A DNA stretch of 64,000 nucleotides, taken from positions 15,379,798-15,443,797 of the forward strand of contig NC_051068.1 of the NCBI RefSeq assembly GCF_004664715.2, given 5' to 3'. Of the stretch, positions 21,781-33,870 are shown piece after piece. Made by a program: the position numbers and the translations under genes. The DNA is from Peromyscus leucopus. Taxonomy: Eukaryota; Chordata; Mammalia; Rodentia; Cricetidae. The notes under the pieces are model-generated. The model was not told where the DNA came from, made no database searches, and saw nothing but the letters and a program-made list of their open reading frames with translations. Every line of letters begins with the position of its first letter. Position 1 is the first letter of the stretch.

Positions 21781-23178
21781 GTCTTTTGGTGTCTGGGTTA
21801 CCTCACTCAGAATGATTTGTTTCCTAGCTCCACTATTTACCTACAGATTTCATGATTTCATGTTTTGTTTTCTTAACAGCTGAGTGACAATCTATTATGT
21901 AAATGTACCATTTTTCATCATCCATTCATCTATTAATGGACACCTATGTTGTTACCAATTTCTGGCTACTATGAATAGAGCAGCAATGTCCATGAATGAG
22001 CAAGTATCTCTGTAGCAGAATGTGGAGTCCCTTGGGTATATACCTATAAGTGGGTATATACCCAAGAGCTGGATCTTGATATAGATCTGTTCCCAGGTTC
22101 CTGAGGAACCACTATCACTGATTTCCATAGTGGCCACACAAGTTTTCACCCCTACCAGCAATGCAGGAATGTTCCCCTTACCCAACATCCTTGCCAGTAC
22201 ACACTATCATTTATATTATAGACCTTGGCCATTCTGACTGGTGTAAGATGAAATCTCATAATAGTTTTGACTTGTATTGCCTTGATGATTAAGAATGTTG
22301 AATATTTTAAAAGTGTTTCTCAGCCATTTGTGTTTATCTTTTGAGAGCCTTTTGCTTATCTCTATACCTCATTTTTTCACTGGGTTTTTTTTTTTGGATG
22401 TCTAGTTTTTCTTAATTCTTCATTGGTAAAAGATCTTTACCCATTCTACTGGTTTGCCCAAATGGTGGTGCCCTTTGGCATACAGAAGCTTTTCAGTTAC
22501 ATGAGGTCCCATTAATTAATTGCTGGTCTTAATGCCTGTGCTATTTGTATCCTATCTAGACAGTCTCTTCCTGTGCCAATGAGTTCAAGACTATTCCCTA
22601 CTTTCTTTTCTAACAGATGCAAGGTATGTGGCCTTACATTGAGGTCTTTGACCCATCTGGAGTCGAGTTTTGTGCAGGGTGATAAGTATGGATTTATTTA
22701 CATTCTGCTACATTTGGCTATCTAGTATGACCAGCATCATTTGTTGAAGATGCTGCCTTTGTTGCAGTATCTCTTCTTGGAGTCTTTGTGAAAAAACCAG
22801 TTGTCCCAGGGTTTATGTTCAGGTCTTCAATTTAATTTTATTGGTCAGTATGTCTGTTTTTATGCCAATATCATGCTGTTTTTATTACTATATCTCTGTA
22901 GTACAACTTGAAATTAGGCATGGTGATACTTCCAGGAATTCTTTTAGTATTTATGCTTTGGTGGGGGGTGTTGTTGGTTGATTGGTTTGCTTTAGCTATC
23001 CTGGGCTTTTCATGTTTCCATATGAAGCTGAAAATTGTCCTTTCAAGTTCTCTGAAGTATTGTGCTGGAGTTTTCATGGGAATTGTGTTGAATCATTTCC
23101 CTATATTAATGTTACTGATCTATGAGCATAGGAAATCTCTCCATCTTCTGATGTCCTTTCAATTTCTTCAGTGCCTTA

Positions 23179-24212
23179 AAGCACACAGAGACCCAACAAA
23201 GAAATAAAGTTACAGACCAATATCTCTTATGAACATAAGTACAGAAATTCTCAATAAAATACTTGCAAGCCAAATTCAAGAACACATTAAGAAGATCATT
23301 CACTGTGATCAAGTAGGCTTCATCTCAGAGATGCAGAGGTTGTTTAACATACATAAACTGATCAATGTAATCTACCACATAAACAGACTTGAAGACCAAA
23401 AAATAAAACAACAAAACAAAACAAAACAAACCCACCCACCCACCCCCCAAAAAACATAAGATTTTCTCTTTAGATGTAGAAAAGGCCTTTGAAAAAATTC
23501 AATGTCCCTTCATGATAAAAGTTCTAGAGAGATTAGGGATAAAATGGACATGCCTATACATAATAAAGGCAAATTACAGCAAGCCCACAGCCAATGTCAA
23601 TCTAAATGGAGAGAAACTCAAAGCATTCCATTAAAATGAGGAATAAGACAAGGTTGTCCACTCTCTCCTACTTATTCATTATAGTGCTTGAAGTCTTAGC
23701 TGGATCAGTAAGACAACTGAAGGAGACCGGAGGATACAAATAGGAAAGGAATAAGTCAAAGTATGTTAATTTGCAGATGATACAATTTTTTTTTTTTTTT
23801 TTTTTTTTTTGGTTTTTCGAGACACGGTTTCTCTGTGTAGCTTTGCGCCTTTCCTGGAACTCACTTGGTAGACCAGGCTGGCCTTGAACTCACAGAGATC
23901 CGCCTGGCTCTGCCTCCCGAGTGCTGGGATTAAAGGCGTGCGCCACCACCGCCCGGCTAAGATGATAGAATTTTATACATAAATGACCCAAATTTTTTCA
24001 CTAGGAAACATCTATAGCTGATAAACACTTTTATCAAAGTAGTAAGATACAAAATTATCATACAAAAGTCAGTACCCTTCCTATATACAAATGGCAGGCT
24101 GAAAAAGAAATCAGAGAAACAATACCTTTTACAATAACTTAAAATGTGTATCTTGGAATAACTCCAACCAAGTCAAGTGAAAGACTTGTATAATAAAACC
24201 CTTAAGACTATT
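23179..24212 (+). mobile_element. Inverted L1 ORF2 segment, plus strand
   Basis: Plus-strand ORF2 reverse-transcriptase sequence includes 'caaattcaagaacacatta', 'tagatgtagaaaaggcctt' and 'tttgcagatgatacaattt' (coding the catalytic tyrosine-x-aspartate-aspartate region, here degenerate). An A/C-rich stretch at 23405-23450 interrupts it. A B1 lies at 23790-23957. Confidence 0.85.
23790..23957 (-). mobile_element. B1 SINE (cricetid type), minus strand
   Basis: A full-length antisense B1 has its T-run at 23787-23810 and ends in CACCACCGCCCGGC. Target duplications GATGATACAATTTT (23776-23789) and GATGATAGAATTTT (23961-23974) flank it. It closely resembles the B1 at 982, so the two are of similar age. 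Confidence 0.95.
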
Positions 24213-24224
24213 AGTAGTGTATTT

Positions 24225-25550
24225 ATAAAGAATAGAATACTTTTCCTAATTCTATCCTCTAATTATTGACCACTAGGTTGCTTTGTGTGAAGTTGTTATT
24301 TTTTTTCTTTTTTCTCCGTCCCAATGTAAACAGTACTTGCATTTCCTCCGAGCTCTAGCTTATGGCAGACAAGGACTCTAGCTTGAGGTACAGACAAGAT
24401 CTAGTCAAGAACAGTAATGTGATTTCTGTCATGTTTCACTCAACCTCACGCCATCTCAGGGTCAGGTGCTTCCCATCCACTAATGATCTGGTTCCTGTTC
24501 GAGGACACAGCTCTTCTCATCAGTTTTCTCTCAGCACAAGGATGTCTTCTGAAAACTGACAGTGTCCCTAATAAGCAGTCTGCACTCTCATTTATATTTG
24601 GAAGAATCCTAGCTTGTGACTTACATTTTGTATTACTTTGTTCTATATATTCAGACATCTTGCTTCTTAACCCACAAGCTCCCAAGCCATGAGAATATAT
24701 CCTTCAGCTTTTGCCAGAAGCCCCTTCCCCAGACTGAGCGTGTTGACACTGTGGTCCAGAGAGCTTTCTTCTCCTCACACATACTTCATAAGCTCAGACA
24801 GGACTGCCACGCTAGAGGATGGTAAGCACGTCTGTTCACTTGGGATACATTCCCAGATATGACTGTGTGCATTCTTATGGTTCTTGATGTTCAAATGCCA
24901 AGCTCCAATATTTCAGAATGGCAATGTTTGGAGATAGTTCTAATCAAGAGGTGATTAAGTTAAAGAGAAGGTTAGAATGGCTTCTAATACAATCTGAAGG
25001 ATGTCTGCATAAGAAGCAATCTGGACACACAGATGGCGAATGTGGCATCTGTAAGCTAAGGAGAGCAACCAAAGAGAAACCATATTGCTGTCTCCTGGCT
25101 CTTAGATACCCAGCTTCTAGACTACTAGAAACAATTTCTTTTGCACAAGGCACCTGCCTGTCAAACTTTGCTAGGTCAGTCTTGGAAAACCGGTGCAAAT
25201 GCATACTCCCAAATTAGGCAGGCCACTGTCCATGTCTCCAATTCCATCCTCCCCTTGTTCCACCCGAGTATCACAGAGTACATATTTGAGGGGTCCAGAG
25301 ATCTGTGAGCACCAACTCGAAGCAGCAGTGACAGTAATTTATCCCAGAGTTTTCAAATGTGAACATGCTGAGTCATGGACTGTAGACGACAAAAAGATCG
25401 ATAAAACACAAGGCCCTCAAGTCCATCCCCAGAGAACACAAGGAAATCAAGACTTTATATCGATTTTCAACTTGAAGGCATTTAGAACAATGTGGAAACA
25501 AATATGGGCATGTTCATGAGGGAGTTCCTAGATTAGGTTTATTGAGGAGG
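24225..25550. other. Unassigned, largely unique sequence
   Basis: No gene is supported. Paired plus/minus frames of 80-110 codons between 24362 and 25519 have no recognised domain and overlap one another, as chance frames do. This is the first long repeat-poor stretch after the retrotransposon block. Confidence 0.5.
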
Positions 25551-25554
25551 GAAG

Positions 25555-25785
25555 ATTCTCCTTAAATGCAGACATTATCATTGTATGGTCTGGGGCCTCA
25601 GACCTGATAAAAAGAAAAAAGCTGAATAGAAGCATCCATATCTCTCTACTTAGGCAATATGATTAGCTGCCTCACCTCCCTAGCCATGAGGAACTGTGAG
25701 CCAAAATAAGTCCATTCTTCTGTAAGTTGTCTTTTTGTTAGATAGTTAGTTACAGCAATAAAAAGGTAACTAATATACCACAGAG
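25555..25785 (+). mobile_element. MaLR-like LTR 3' part, plus strand
   Basis: 'cattatcattgtatggtctg', 'aagaaaaaagctgaataga', then 'gaactgtgagccaaaataag' and 'cagcaataaaaaggtaacta' form the 3' end of a common rodent MaLR-type LTR; the AATAAA is mutated to AATAAG. It is partial. Confidence 0.6.
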
Positions 25786-25794
25786 AAGAAAAAA

Positions 25795-25990
25795 AGCCAG
25801 CTGTGGTGGTGTGTGCTTGTAACTCTGGCAACGGGGAGGTGGAGACAGACTTTGGGGTTACTAACTTGCCAACTCAGCCTATTTAGTGACTTTCAGGCCA
25901 ATGAGAGACCCTGTCTCAAACAACAAGGTGAATGACACCTAAGGAATGGCAGCTGAGGTTGTCGTCTACCCTTCTGTATGCATACGCACA
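25795..25990 (+). mobile_element. B4/RSINE-type SINE, plus strand
   Basis: 'gccagctgtggtggtgtgtg', 'gagagaccctgtctcaaaca' and 'aaggtgaatgacacctaagg' are landmarks of the composite rodent SINE. It lacks a clean head. Confidence 0.65.
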
Positions 25991-26219
25991 TCCAGGCATG
26001 CAATGGGAGGAAAGGAGCTAGTGAGTGAGCAGGCAACACGATGCAGGCCTGTTGAACACTCAGCCCCATCTCCTCCTCTGGTCCAGGCCAGGTCAGAGGG
26101 GACTTCTCACCACTCCGCGGACTTTCCTTGTCTTGATGCGATGGTTCTGACAATGACAATGGCGACAGGGATGGTGGTGGGAGTCGCCCTGTGTCCAGCA
26201 GATTTGTGCTACATTCTCT

Positions 26220-26400
26220 GAAGGATTAGCATCAGTTAACCCATTTAACCCCTTCAGCAATCCCAAAAGATTTCTTACTGGTCCTATTTTTTTTTTCCAG
26301 ATGAATAAATGAAGACTTAGAATTAGGTTCACACATTAACATCAGAAACCAACAGAATTTCCCTAAACTCTGGTCATCTGAGCCAAAGCACAATTTTTAA
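26220..26400 (-). mobile_element. MIR-like ancient SINE, minus strand
   Basis: 'taaccccttcagcaatccc', 'ttttccagatgaataaatga' and 'gacttagaattaggttcac' follow the order of an antisense MIR. It is highly diverged. Confidence 0.55.
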
Positions 26401-27719
26401 AAATAATTCAAAAAGAACGTCTCAGTTTTCTAGGGGATTTTTAAGCGAAAGAAGCTATATTACAGAATCTGGGTAGGCATGCCTGTTGTCTTCATGTGAA
26501 ATTAGCCTGGCTGCGGAGAGCAGGTAGATCTGGATGAACCTCCAGGTAAGGGTGCACCCTGTGGGCAGGCCTTCTCAGGCATGTCCGGTCATGTGGGGGG
26601 GGGGATGTTCTATCCAAGGTGCTTGGCACAGAGGCGAGATGATCATCCGTGTGAGCTCAGGTGTGCCACCTCCCAGGAGCAAGGAGGAACCTATGCCAAT
26701 CCAGAGCCTGCAAGGGATACTTGGCTATCTGTTACCCACGTCTCCTAGTGAAGAACTATGGGACTAGAAGAGAGGGAAGGAAAGAGATAGAGAGATGAGT
26801 TTGTATTTTATCTCATCTTCATGAGTTTCATGGCTTTGGATTCATTGTACAGCTCATTCCACTGAGCCCTGGATTCCTCCTTTGTGAGTGTGAATAACAG
26901 CCTTGTAGGTGGTGGGGAAAATTGGAGGCAATATAAATGAAGGGTTTTGCCCCAGGAGCCGACAAAGAAAGAGTAGAATGCTCATTGCTCTGGAGGTGGG
27001 GCTGGTCAAAGCAGTGCAGATGCTCATTCTGGACAGATGGGTTGTTGACACCAGATTTCATGCAGAGAAGAAGACAGGGGCTCAGAGGCCACCAGAAAGG
27101 CACTGGCTCAGTAGGCGGACTACACAGATGGCCAGTCGTGGTCGCTGAATGCCTGGAGTAGGAATAGCCTTGAGGTGAGGGTCTGAGTACACAATGCACA
27201 GTGCACTGGGATGAAAGCGGGAAAAGAATGCATTATCTGTGTTCCTCCGCATTTCTGCTGGGCATAGTCAGATGCTCAAGAGCCCCCTTATTCAGCAGCC
27301 CTGGTACTGGCACCCACAGTTCTTCCTGTGGCATTAGAGGGAGCCAACCTTACTCAACCTGTCAGAACCAAAGCCCCCTTCCCTGATCACGTCCTCCCTG
27401 CCTTATGCTTTGGATTCTCAGCTGTCCTTTAGTGGTATGATGGGTGCATGCATTTCTACCACGTGAGCGATTTCTAGACCCTGGAGTCTGCCAAGTTTCA
27501 CACTGAACTTTCATCATAACACACATTCCATTTTCCTTCCTGCTTAGGAATATTCATGGTTGTATGACCAGATTTTCACTTCGAATGTTTTTCCATAGTA
27601 AGAGCAGGTAAGGCACTATGAAAACTCAGGACAGAACTCACAGATGAATCAACTCATGGTTAGATGCATGTGGTGTCAAATGTTCTCCCAGCATGGATCC
27701 TGGAGGGGGAGGTCATAGC
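26401..27719. other. Unassigned unique sequence
   Basis: No repeat or exon is recognised. Several overlapping frames of 60-120 codons (for example minus 26828-27199) show no known domain and are not reported as genes. GGGGGGGGG lies at 26596-26604. Confidence 0.45.
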
Positions 27720-27725
27720 TACTTC

Positions 27726-28086
27726 TGTAGGTGGAAGTTTCTCTCTCACCTACCTGTTCCCAAATACCCAGCAGGCACTTCTTAAATAACTGACTCGGAG
27801 CCTTACTATTACTTAAAAATGTACGGTAGCTCAGACTTTCTAGTAACTAGCTCTTACACTGAAATTAACCCCTAACTCTTACCTATGTTTAGCCACAAGG
27901 CCCGGTGCCTTTCCTCAGTGCCGTATTCTCATCTTGCTTCCTCTGTGCCTGGCTGGTGATCCTGACTTCGTCCTTCCTCTTCCCAGAATTCTTCCATTCT
28001 GGTTGCCCCGCCTGTACTTCCTGACTGGCTACTGGTCAGTCTGAGTGACGAATCTTTACAGTGTACAAGAGCATTATCCCATAGCA
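27726..28086 (-). mobile_element. Solo LTR, class II ERV, same family as the 36.6-kb provirus
   Basis: A 361-bp LTR runs from TGTAGGTGGAAG to CCCATAGCA, with an exact 6-bp target duplication TACTTC (27720-27725, 28087-28092). It shares 'tcttacactgaaattaaccc', 'cttcctctgtgcctggctgg' and 'gtacttcctgactggctact' with the copy at 15007, so those two are closest. It lacks the graft. It is the only such LTR in the unique half apart from the provirus. Confidence 0.85.
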
Positions 28087-28092
28087 TACTTC

Positions 28093-29690
28093 CTTTGCTG
28101 TTAATGTCCTGAAATCTAGATTCCTCAACTCTGGAATTCACTTAACATGGCAGAACCAGTAGGAACACCCTCCATCCATTTTCTCCAAAGGGCCCACCCC
28201 CTTTTCACTGATGTTTTCACTCTTATTTCCCCTGCCTTCTCATTTAAATAGAAGATGGCTGGCTTTGGAACGAATTCCATATATGATAATCCAAGAAGAA
28301 ATCATTTACAGGTGTTTAAATCTACAGTAAAGGAAGCATTGTTGTTATTGGGACTAAATGACTGTGTCATCTATTTCTGACTTAAGGTTCAAAGAAATTT
28401 CCAGTTTAGACATAAAATAGAAGCAGTAGCGTGGGGTTTCCTCGGAAACTCGGCCTCACCCGCAGCACTGCCCAGTGCTCTCAAAATTCCTTCCCAATAA
28501 AATTCTTGCCATCAAGGTGCCTGGCAACCAGATTTGGCTTCGTACAGTTCTTCAGACAGTCTCTGTTCCCATCTGCCACACACTGGAGTGAAAAGCCAGG
28601 TAATGCCATAAACCACACAGAAGCCTTTCAGTTCCCCTAGGGTGACCCACAAATCTGTTCCCATTGGGATTCCTGTTAAACCTTTATAAATACTGGTTGG
28701 TCCTTCATGGCCATTTCTGAGACTTCTACTTGGTTTTTGAAATGCTCTCTAGTCTTATTGCTTTTTATCTTTTCTCCCCTCTTATTGATTTTTCTCCTTA
28801 AGACTTTAATTCACGCTTCTGCAGTTGCCAGAGTCAAGAGGAAAATTCTGCAGATCACATAGAGATAACATTCTAACCCAGGCTGGGTGGCACACATCTC
28901 ACACAAGAACAGCAGCTTCCTGCAGATAACTGGGCCTTTCCTGCTTTTCAAACCCTTTTGGCCTCTCTTTTCATCTTTCCCCCTCTCCCTTACTATTTGA
29001 GACTTAATCTTACTTCAGTTTTATTCTTCATGCTGAGCTCATGTGAAATGTGCCAATAATTGCTCCCAGCTAAATCTGGCCTCATCATTCTGAAAATTCC
29101 TCATTGAAATCAGCCACGTGGAATGGGATCTGGCCATTTCTTCAGGTTAAACCGACATCTGAGATGCAGCTCCCCTGATGCAATGTAATGAATGTGTAGA
29201 ACATTCTCGGCCGAGTTCAGTTACATTTTGAGAGATAAAGGCATGTAAAACTTAGCAAAATGAGTTAGCAAAATGTTACTTAATTTGATGAAAACATCAT
29301 ATGAGCAGCGACTAAATCAGCAGGATTGGCAGCTAGGTAGAACAAGTCTTGATGCAGTAGAACAACTTTCTCTATTTTCCAGATACGAGTCTACTAAATT
29401 CAACAGATATTTGCTGAGTTTTTAAGAGCATTAGTCACTGTCGAGATGTTGAATTGAAAGAGTCTGGTCACAGTACATATGGAAGTGTTATAAACATGCA
29501 AACAAATGAGAGAAATCATGATTGACTCCATGTAGGTGGTTGAGAAAGCTTCCAGAGGGAGGTGTAATTTGATAGTTTAGACGGTGTGTCTTCAAATAAG
29601 ACCATTATTTTTACCTTTTCAATGTCTAGCTTCACTCCCTAAGCTAAGGCATAAATATAATTGTCACATTAAATCACTTGTAGTCTTGTC
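28093..29690. other. Unassigned unique sequence
   Basis: No gene, SINE or LTR is seen by eye. The composition is even, and the sequence looks like ordinary intergenic or intronic DNA. Confidence 0.5.
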
Positions 29691-29800
29691 ATTTACAAGG
29701 CACTGGCAACATTTCACAACTTACTTTAATTTTCCTCCAAATATCACTGAGAGTTAGAGATAAGAGACACACAAGCCACACCCACAAAGAGGTTAAAGTG
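29691..29800 (-). mobile_element. Possible MIR fragment, minus strand
   Basis: 'aaggcactggcaacattt' then 'gagagttagagataagag' resembles antisense MIR. The match is weak. Confidence 0.35.
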
Positions 29801-29914
29801 GGCCTTCGTTATATCCCATTTCCCTTCTTAGTGCACAGGTACCAACCCTGTGCCTAAATCCATTTACCTTTGTCGAATCACTAGTTCCCAAGTAGAGCAT
29901 GAACTTCCAGTTTG

Positions 29915-30070
29915 AGGAGATGGCTCAAAGGGAGAATTCGTGCTGTGCAAATCTGACGGCCGGAGTTTGGAATGGAGCACCCACTTCAAAAGCCATGTGC
30001 GGATGGACAGTTGCCTATAACTGCAGCACTGTGGGGACTAAAGACAGAAGATCTAGCTCTTTTTATATCA
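29915..30070 (+). mobile_element. B4/RSINE-type SINE, plus strand
   Basis: 'gaggagatggctcaaaggga' (head) is followed by 'gtgcggatggacagttgcc' and 'tataactgcagcactgtggg'. It is truncated and diverged. A 60-codon frame through it is not a gene. Confidence 0.6.
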
Positions 30071-30329
30071 GTGACCACTGAAGAGCCCCCTTCTGTGGGA
30101 GTACAGCTTCTTCAACCACATCCACAGTGAGTAGAGTAGGCGCTGAGCCCGGAAAGGCAGTGTGGCCACCTTGATTAGCAGAGAAGCAAGGGGGCGTCAA
30201 TAATGTTTGATGTTCTGAGCTCTTGCACATCACACAGCCTCCTGACTTTCATTATTAATTCATTTTACTAATTGAAATAATTCAGTTAATTATCTATTGT
30301 GTTATAGTTTATAATTTAGACTATTGACG

Positions 30330-30500
30330 TTGTTTTATTTCATTTGATCTCCAAAAGAACAATCTTCAAAAACTAAGGCACCGAGGCCGTTAGAAACTTG
30401 TCCAAGATGTCACAGCTGGTCCCAAGACCCACGGCAGCCCCGCAGTGACTCCAGGATCTAAGTCACAGTTCACCACTGCTCAGCCAGTAGGGCAGTGCCC
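30330..30500 (-). mobile_element. MIR-like SINE, minus strand
   Basis: 'aactaaggcaccgaggccg', 'acttgtccaagatgtcaca' and 'aagtcacagttcaccactg' follow antisense MIR order. Confidence 0.55.
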
Positions 30501-30965
30501 CCTGTGTCTGGGCTCAGCTCCTACCTCTGTCCACTGTGGACGTGGTTGAAGAAGCCATTCTCTGACAAAAGGAGGTTCTTCTGTGGTCAATGACACAATC
30601 AGAGCTGTGTGGCAAAGCCAGCGTTTCCCTCAAGCCCTCTCGTGTTCCATTCAGAGAACAACATAACATTTCAAAAGCCTGGGTACCTCAGCATCTACTT
30701 TTTGTGTTCATTTTCTGTGTACAGAACAAGTTCAGAGCATATTGCTTGTTTATGATTCAGAAGTAAAAAATGGGCAATGCCTACTTCATTCAGTCAGCTC
30801 CAAGATGCAAGCTTCATGGGGCATGTGCCCAGTGCTTACCCAGCCCCCCCTCCATGAGTGGACATCCTGTGTGCCTCTGAGGTGGAGTGGGTGACGGCAT
30901 AAGAGCTGGCCTCAAGCTCTGTTCCAGAGACGCCATTCATCTCCGCAGCATGGACGGTGATGTCA
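30501..30965. other. Unassigned unique sequence
   Basis: No gene or repeat is identified. Confidence 0.5.
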
Positions 30966-30969
30966 TATG

Positions 30970-31262
30970 TTAGAGAAGAGAGGGGCTGGAGACAGGAAGG
31001 GAGGAGGAGAAGGAGGAGGGAGAGGAGGAGGAAAAACAAGAGGGGGTGGAAAGGGTGCAGAAGGAGTGGGGGTAAGGGAGGAGGAGGAGCAGGAGAAGGA
31101 AGAAGAGGAGGAGGTAGAGGAGGAGGAGCAGGAGGAAGGAAGGAGGAGGAAGGGAGAAGGGGAGGGGAAACAGGAGGCAGAGGAAGAGAAGGAGTGGGGA
31201 GGAGGGGGAAGAAGAGCAGGAGGAGGAGGGGCAGGAGGAGGAAGAGGAGGAGGAAGGAGCCA
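30970..31262. repeat. Long polypurine (GGA/GAA-rich) tract
   Basis: Almost 290 bases of A and G only on the plus strand, rich in AGGAGG and GAAGGA, have rare pyrimidine breaks. The overlapping poly-Glu/Gly/Arg and poly-Ser/Pro frames of about 100-126 codons on both strands arise because the tract has few stops; they are not genes. Confidence 0.95.
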
Positions 31263-32227
31263 TTGGCAGAATTCCAGGTACTGGGGCTCTAGCTCCACAG
31301 AACTTGGAAAATAAAAATCAGGCTTGGGCTGTGCGGGTTCCAAGTCACAGGGCCTCCATGGCTGGCAAGCATCAAGCCGGAAACTCTGCTGAATAGAGCC
31401 CTAAATGTTTTTTTGTTTGACATTCATGCTTACCAGAAAATGATGAATCCATTAGCAACCCCTTCCGTTGCCAAAAGAAACAGACTCACACTCGGCGATT
31501 GCTTTCACTGTGCTATCAAGCCACCACATGCTCGGCTCACAAAGCTGACAGTCATCCATCACTTTCAAATGGGTTTAGAGGTACAGTTGTCTTTGTCTGA
31601 AGTGTGTGGACGTGTCAGCATGAATGAGGCTCATTAAAACAGACTGACCCAAACAGCTTAAATGGGATTCACAGTAGGGGGAGAATGTTTTATTTGAGGT
31701 TTGTTTGGAATTATTTTGAAGTTTGTCACTAATTTTAAAAAACAATGGGCTCATTTTCCTAACTCCTTTTTCATCCCTAAGATGTGTTCAAGAGAACAAA
31801 TAGCTATATTATACACTGACTCAAAAATATGCTCTTTGGGAAATGAATAAAAAGATCCTATGATTATGAAATTTCAAGAGTTCCCTGGTGCTCTAGAACA
31901 GGACACATTGAAACGACTCCACAAAGCAACCCCACGTCTCTCTCTCCTTAGCCTCTTTCTGCCAATCCATAAATAGCATCTTTGAACATCATCTTTGGAC
32001 CTGTTTTTTATCATCTCAGTTGGCCTTTCTAGGAATGCATTCCAAAGTCAGTGATTCCAAAGATGGATTAAATCCTCCATAAAATGGGTTTAAAAACTGT
32101 GAGCGAGGCACCTGGCCACGTACATCTGGACCTTTACAGAAAACCACTGGATTCTGAATACTTCAAGATGTTCAATAAGGTGGAATGTGTTGAATGTGAC
32201 CAAACTCATCTCTGGGGTGAGCCTATA

Positions 32228-32228
<1 letters not shown>
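31263..32228. other. Unassigned unique sequence
   Basis: No coding exon is recognised. The part around 31400-31760 is free of rodent repeats and has an AT-rich, motif-dense look. Whether it is conserved cannot be told from one sequence. Confidence 0.45.
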
Positions 32229-32229
<1 letters not shown>

Positions 32230-32294
<65 letters not shown>

Positions 32295-32370
32295 TCTCCC
32301 TCTCCTCCCTTTCTCCTCCTTCTCCCTCCCTCCTCCCCCTCTCTCTCCTCTCATCTTCTTCCTTCCCATC
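32230..32370. repeat. (CT)n microsatellite and pyrimidine-rich tract
   Basis: An uninterrupted (TC)n run of about 60 bases is followed by about 80 bases of C/T-rich sequence with CTCC blocks. Confidence 0.97.
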
Positions 32371-33535
32371 TATTCTGAATTGGTATTAAATTCATATAGA
32401 AATGTAAATAGGAGAAATCCTGATCCAAGAAGATTATGCATTATCAATAGAGGATAAAGTGATATGTCAGACTCTTTAGTGGGGTGAATGTGGCCAATTT
32501 TTCTAGGACTCTTTGCTAGATTAAATATGACCTTAGCTTACTGGATTCAGTAAACTGAAGGAGCATAAAGGAAGACCATGTGTGTGTGCAGGAGTGAGTT
32601 TAGTGAGAGCTAAGAGAACTTGCCGTTTTTCAGCCAGCAGAAAAGAATTTCAGTGTTTGAGCTGAGAGTCGTCCTTGTGTATACTGGCTGGATCCTAGCA
32701 CTGTCTGCACAGTCTCCTCTTTGCTCCAGATGTCAAAGACTCAGGAAACAAAAACCTGGGAGCTCTTGGGCTTCAGCTTGGCTCTACAGGACCCCCGTAT
32801 TCCTATGCACCCCCAAAGCAGCCCAGCTCATTCTCTGACCACCATGGAAGCCTTTGCCACAGCAATGGGTAGTTGTTGGAAGTGAGAGATGGAAATTAAA
32901 CTCTAAAGACCAAATTCCATTAATTATGGTATTATTAATGTTATTTAATAAGGGTAATTTCTTAGTCTTTACCCCATAGTACCCTTAAAAAACTTTAAAA
33001 TTTCTAAACACTGTCAGCATATTTACTGAGTAAATGTGTGGTATGTGTACTTGGCTTATGTCACATCTTTCCTATAAAAAGCTAAAATGAGTTGTCACAA
33101 TGATTTACTGAATTAACCAGTGTAGTCATTTCTTACTACCACTATTCCCCCTTCAAATATGCTCAAGGCAAATATTAAAACACGCATTTGCACTTGAAAT
33201 GGAAAGTAAAATGAAAGCCATTTTTAAGATCCTGTGGCTCAAACCCACCAACCAACATTTCAAGTCAAGCCTCTTATTTCTGAGAGTCTTTTGATCAAGT
33301 TGCTTGCTAAGTGTCCTGATGAGTAGCAATCCCACAGGAGGAAGAAAGAGGAATAGGAAGAGTTTAGGGCCTCATTCTCTCTAGAAACAAATAGACATCT
33401 CATGTCTCAAGACACCTCAGGGTTCAAAGTCAGTAGTCATGAAATGGGACAGAAGAGGCCAAAGAGTGTACGGCTTTTATAGGAAAAGTGAGACCAAACA
33501 GTTTCCATAGAAAACATTTCCGAACAGCTAATGGG
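32371..33535. other. Unassigned unique sequence
   Basis: No gene or nameable repeat is seen. Confidence 0.5.
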
Positions 33536-33791
33536 CTAGGGAGATGGTCCATGAGCTTTAGGATCTGAGTTTGATCTCCAAGAACCATGTCGAACAAAGC
33601 TACACATGGTGGTGAGTGCTTGGCTAGAGAGGCCGAGACAAGCAAATCTCTGGAGCTCATCGATCAGCCAGCCAAGCCTCCTTAGCATGTTCGAGGACAG
33701 TGAGACAATAACAACAATAACAACAAGATGGACGATATCTGCATGGAGCCCAAAAAGGAATGGTACTTGAGGGTTTTTCCTCAGCCTCTAC

Positions 33792-33843
<52 letters not shown>

Positions 33844-33870
33844 TTCATTCCACACCACACACACACACAA
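33536..33870 (+). mobile_element. B4/RSINE-type SINE with (CA)n tail, plus strand
   Basis: 'ctagggagatggtccatgag' is the tRNA-like head; 'gatctgagtttgatctcca' and 'cacatggtggtgagtgc' follow. An (AACAAT)n patch (33705-33728) and (CA)n at 33791-33840 complete it. Confidence 0.7.

Larger units (their letters stand above)
20031..24212 (-). mobile_element. Complete LINE-1 (Lx) insertion with inverted 5' segment
   Basis: This is one retrotransposition event bounded by 12-bp target duplications AGTAGTATATTT (20019-20030) and AGTAGTGTATTT (24213-24224, one mismatch). The minus-strand part (20031-about 23178) holds the poly(A) end, a long 3'UTR to about 21780, and the last part of ORF2. The remaining 23179-24212 is ORF2 reverse transcriptase region on the opposite strand. 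The right end of the plus-strand part and the right end of the minus-strand part are neighbours in the L1. That is the structure left by twin priming. The 5' end is truncated in ORF2. Frames carry stops. Confidence 0.88.

Noticed and set aside
26828..27199. 123-codon minus frame as an exon
   Set aside because: No recognisable domain, and other frames of like length overlap it on both strands.
30957..31343. Four frames of about 97-126 codons rich in Gly/Glu/Arg or Pro/Ser
   Set aside because: They are produced by the polypurine tract, where stop codons are rare.
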